NCBI GenBank assembly: GCA_016874005.1
Contig: VGVQ01000006.1
Location: 118,760-182,759, forward strand
DNA from: Gemmatimonadota bacterium
Lineage (GTDB): Bacteria > Gemmatimonadota > Gemmatimonadetes > Gemmatimonadales > GWC2-71-9
Length of the DNA stretch: 64,000 nucleotides
Direction: 5' to 3'
The notes below the pieces were generated by a model. It had not been told where the DNA came from, did no database searches, and worked only from the letters and a program-made list of their open reading frames with translations. Below, piece after piece: positions 61,838 to 64,000 of this stretch. Within the stretch, counting starts at the first letter, position 1. Each line of letters begins with the position of its first letter. Made by a program: the position numbers and the translations under genes.

Positions 61838-63366
61838 CCGACCGTCAGTCGTTAGGCGACCTCGCCCCCGGCACCCGGCTGCTGGATCGGTTCGAGATCA
61901 CCCGGGAAGTCGGTCGCGGCGGCTATTCGATCGTCTACGCCGCGATCGACCATCGAATCGGCGGGCCGGTGGCGATCAAGGTGCTGGTCCCCCCGCCGGT
62001 CGCCGCCCTGGAGGCCCGCGAACGGCTCCGCCGCGAGGTCGAGACCTTCTGCAACGTCCGGCACCCCAACGTCGTGGGCGTTCACGACTTCCTCGAGCAG
62101 GGACCGCTGTCGTTCGTCGTGATGGATCTCGTCGACGGGCCGGACCTCGCCACCTGGATCGCCGACCGCGGGGCCCTCGACCCCGACCGGGTGGTCGCCA
62201 TCGGACGCGACATCTCCGCCGCGCTCGTCGAGGCCCACCGGGCCGGCGTGCTCCACCGCGACATCAAGCCCGCGAACATCCTGCTCGGATCCGACGGCCG
62301 AGCCCGCCTCACCGACTTCGGGGCGGCCCGGATCGACTCGAGCGCCACCCTCACCCGCACCGGCGGCCTGGTCGGGACGGTGGCGTACCTGGCCCCGGAG
62401 GTGTGGCTCGGCGAACGGCCCGACGCCCGAGCCGATCTCTACGCCTTGGGCCTCACCCTGTTCGAAGCCTTGACCGGACAACTCCCGGAGCGGCCGTCTT
62501 CCCATCTGCCCCCGACGCCGGAGCCCGGCGGCTATCGGCCGGGGTCGATTCGCCCCGGGCTCCCGAGCTGGCTCGACCAGGCCATTGCCACCGCCACGGT
62601 GGCGGATCCCCGGCGCCGGTTCACCACCGCCGCCCAGTTCGCCGAGACGTTCGCGACCGGCAGAGCCCCAGTGGCGAAAGCGCCGGTCACCGGCCCCGTG
62701 CCGACGCCCGGACCGGTGCGGCTCGCCTGGTCGATGCGGTTGCTGATCGCCGGCGTGGTGATTGTCGGCCTGGGTGCCGGGCTCGCCGCCCCGATCTACT
62801 ACCTCCTCACCCCGGTTTTCGGCTTTCTCCTGTTTCGGGCGGCCCGGCGAGACGCCGCCCGGCCGGCGGAACATCCAGGCGACTCGGCCCGATGGCCGCT
62901 CACGCCGGGTCAGCGCGCCACGGTGGCGGCCGTGCCGCCTGGGCCCGCGTCCGACCTCCTCGACGACGTGCTCACCCTGGCCCAGCGACAGATCGAGAGC
63001 GCGACATCGGCCCCCGCCCGCGACCGTTGGCGCCACCAGCTGGCGCCCGCCGTCGATGCCGCCATTGAGGCGGCCAGCGACCTCACCGAGGTCGATGAAC
63101 TACTCCGACGGATGACCCGGGTCGAGGGCCGACCGCGACAGTTGCCCGATAACTGGTGGGATACCATCGCCCACCTGGACCGAACCCGCGACACCCTGGC
63201 CATGGCCTTGCTCGACGTGGTCGGCGCTTTGGGTCGAGCCCGCGGTGCCGACCTGGCCGACCTCGACGGCGCCGGCCTTCGGCTCCGACAAGCGGTCGGC
63301 GAACTCGTCGGCGACCTGGACCGCCGCGCCGAGGCGCTCAAACTCCTCGAGACTTCCCCGCGCTAG
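61834..63366 (+). CDS. Membrane Ser/Thr protein kinase (Hanks type)
   Basis: 510 aa. Kinase domain about 20-275 with GRGGYSIVY (P-loop), AIKVL (Lys), HRDIKPANILL (catalytic loop), DFGAA, APEVW. One or two membrane segments at about 295-330 (LLIAGVVIVGLGAGLAAPIYYLLTPVFGFLLF). The 180-aa C-terminal part is helical, no PASTA or sensor domain. GTG 61834 overlaps the TPR gene. One GTTAGGC (61851) at codon 6-8. Confidence 0.93.
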   Translation: MTDRQSLGDLAPGTRLLDRFEITREVGRGGYSIVYAAIDHRIGGPVAIKVLVPPPVAALEARERLRREVETFCNVRHPNVVGVHDFLEQGPLSFVVMDLVDGPDLATWIADRGALDPDRVVAIGRDISAALVEAHRAGVLHRDIKPANILLGSDGRARLTDFGAARIDSSATLTRTGGLVGTVAYLAPEVWLGERPDARADLYALGLTLFEALTGQLPERPSSHLPPTPEPGGYRPGSIRPGLPSWLDQAIATATVADPRRRFTTAAQFAETFATGRAPVAKAPVTGPVPTPGPVRLAWSMRLLIAGVVIVGLGAGLAAPIYYLLTPVFGFLLFRAARRDAARPAEHPGDSARWPLTPGQRATVAAVPPGPASDLLDDVLTLAQRQIESATSAPARDRWRHQLAPAVDAAIEAASDLTEVDELLRRMTRVEGRPRQLPDNWWDTIAHLDRTRDTLAMALLDVVGALGRARGADLADLDGAGLRLRQAVGELVGDLDRRAEALKLLETSPR

Positions 63367-63381
63367 CATCCCGACGGCCCC

Positions 63382-63410
63382 TTGCGGACGAGGGGTGATT
63401 TATTGATAAT
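63382..63410 (+). promoter_or_regulatory. Promoter of the MerC-like gene, apparently leaderless
   Basis: -35 TTGCGG (63382-63387), 17-bp spacer, -10 GATAAT (63405-63410). Start of transcription at about 63417-63419 would coincide with ATG 63419, so the mRNA would be leaderless; no ribosome site lies near the ATG. An inverted repeat TGATA-N6-TATCA (63404-63419) overlaps the -10 and start codon and could be an operator. Confidence 0.5.
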
Positions 63411-63418
63411 ACACTATC

Positions 63419-64000
63419 ATGTTCAGATGGCGTCGCGGCGATCGCCGCGTCATCCCCGTCACCCTGGCGGACCGGGTTGGCATCGGCACCGCGTTGCTCT
63501 GCGCGGTTCACTGCGGCGGACTGCCGCTCCTCGTCTCGTTGGGGCCGGGGCTGGCGCTGGCGACCGCGACCGAATCGCTTGGCTGGTGGTTGGTCGGTTC
63601 CGCGGCCGGCTGCGCAACCGTCGCGCTTCGGCGCGGGTTTCGTTGCCACCGAGTGCCGTGGCCCGCTTTGATCGGCGGGGTGGGGCTTGCCGCCGTGGTC
63701 ATCGCGGAGTGGATGGAAGGCGCGGGCATCGCGGTGACGGTGCTGGGTTTGATCGGGAGCGTTTGCCTGATCGCCGGGCACGGGCTCAACGCGTGGTTGG
63801 GGCTGGGGGGGGGCTCGGGGAGACGCCGGTTTGATTGGCCGGCCCGATCGACTACCGCGTTAGGGGCAACGGTGGTACAACCCGGGTACATAGGTGACAA
63901 CTGTCCGGGCACATGGGTGACACTTTTCCACTCCCTTTGGGGAGGAGGAACAGTGCCCTGGCAGGAGACCCACCCCGTGCTCGAACGCCAGCATTTCGCC
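63419..64000 (+). CDS. MerC-like membrane protein, running in frame into a transposase
   Basis: Small MerC/DUF-type membrane protein: CAVHCGGLPLLVSL (Cys-x-His-Cys) is followed by three more hydrophobic segments up to GHGLNAWLGLG. After a G9 run at about 63805-63815 the frame has no stop: it reads through TTAGGG, the IS end and on into the transposase GTG at 63953, out of the window. A natural end (…GETPV stop at 63834) appears if one base is added in the G-run. I list the whole open frame; only about the first 130 codons look MerC-like. Confidence 0.6.
   Translation, partial: MFRWRRGDRRVIPVTLADRVGIGTALLCAVHCGGLPLLVSLGPGLALATATESLGWWLVGSAAGCATVALRRGFRCHRVPWPALIGGVGLAAVVIAEWMEGAGIAVTVLGLIGSVCLIAGHGLNAWLGLGGGSGRRRFDWPARSTTALGATVVQPGYIGDNCPGTWVTLFHSLWGGGTVPWQETHPVLERQHFA
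63876..64000 (+). mobile_element. Left end of a second IS481-type element (cut by the window)
   Basis: Two tandem terminal blocks CCGGGTACATAGGTGACA (from 63882) and CCGGGCACATGGGTGACAC (from 63905), 23 bp apart, match the ends of IS481-type elements and resemble the left end of the IS at 41216. Transposase begins 48 bp on. The outer border is uncertain within about 10 bp. Confidence 0.75.
63953..64000 (+). CDS. IS481-family transposase, N-terminal fragment
   Basis: Sixteen codons (VPWQETHPVLERQHFA) before the edge; the 'MPW.ET..ER..F' start is that of IS481-type transposases and aligns with MPWRQVDVTTERLRF of the IS at 41257. GTG 63953 is preceded by GGAGGAGGAAC. It is in frame with the MerC-like ORF. 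Confidence 0.7.
   Translation, partial: MPWQETHPVLERQHFA

Larger units (their letters stand above)
2608..61857. repeat. Dispersed word GTTAGGC (mostly CGTTAGGC), 27 copies found by eye
   Basis: Copies on the plus strand begin at 2608, 6313, 6889, 10771, 13849, 14464, 22116, 24895, 30818, 35713, 39870, 43276, 47458, 48839, 53121, 54287, 60788, 61851. Copies on the minus strand (GCCTAAC) begin at 2781, 2805, 2826, 26799, 34387, 36400, 38181, 44186, 50096. All but those at 2826, 30818 and 53121 are extended to CGTTAGGC. Reading frames differ: usually TTA-GGC (Leu-Gly), but also GTT-AGG, CCT-AAC, CTA-ACG, and within stop codons. The scan was manual; a few copies may be missed. Confidence 0.8.

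Noticed and set aside
1..64000. CRISPR arrays, rRNA, tRNA genes, prophage or attachment sites
   Set aside because: No regularly spaced repeats, cloverleaf-type sequence or phage genes seen on either strand; a tRNAscan run could still find a missed tRNA.

Overview
The window is a GC-rich (about 70% by eye), gene-dense stretch of bacterial chromosome. Genes lie on both strands, operons often join by ATGA/GTGA/TTGA overlaps, and GTG starts are common. Gemmatimonadota or a close relative is my best guess. The reasons are a short RpoD-type sigma factor, many secreted peptidases and Ig/propeller proteins, an ABC-2 permease fused to an M1 peptidase, several Tat signals and very high GC. No rRNA, tRNA or CRISPR array was seen, and there are no rRNA or other universal markers to fix the lineage.

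Layout. 1-9353 (+) is mainly core metabolism: the end of a PBP4-type carboxypeptidase, cob(I)alamin adenosyltransferase, aroB, a primary-type sigma factor, then an operon of a Lon-N-domain protein, glycolate oxidase glcDEF and the Fe-S helper ygfZ. 9370-14518 holds a small lipoprotein (-) and a MoxR-like ATPase and VWA protein (+), split by an inserted cytidylate-kinase-like/MFS pair (-). 14685-22965 holds a dienelactone hydrolase, a four-subunit sarcosine-oxidase-type operon (soxDAGB, -) facing an IclR regulator across two tandem 21-bp operator-like repeats, a Tat-exported SelA-like PLP enzyme and a small membrane protein. 23046-34440 is a mix of an esterase, a serine hydrolase, an Ig/LVIVD surface protein, csaA, SRPBCC proteins, GGCT, an AAC(3)-like enzyme, an M48 protease, a SixA-like phosphatase and VanZ.

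34489-42534 is a minus-strand block: a beta-propeller-like repeat lipoprotein, an SDR and a metzincin with eight Ig-like repeats, capped by a complete IS481-type element. 42608-52509 holds a Tat-exported aminotransferase-V protein, an MBL hydrolase/desaturase pair, a plug-like lipoprotein, an M28 peptidase, a BaiN-type flavoprotein, a Tat phosphoesterase and two small unknowns. 52594-64000 holds an ABC ATPase with a permease-M1 peptidase fusion, a CaCA antiporter, an M24 peptidase, an NhaD/ArsB-type carrier, a TPR-like protein plus Ser/Thr kinase, and a MerC-like gene that reads in frame into a second IS481-type transposase at the right edge.

The most novel-looking signal is a word, CGTTAGGC, scattered through the whole window on both strands. 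It occurs in coding sequence in several reading frames, inside stop codons, and three times upstream of the sigma gene. That pattern points to selection on the DNA word itself (uptake, Chi/KOPS-like, methylation or protein binding) rather than on protein sequence.
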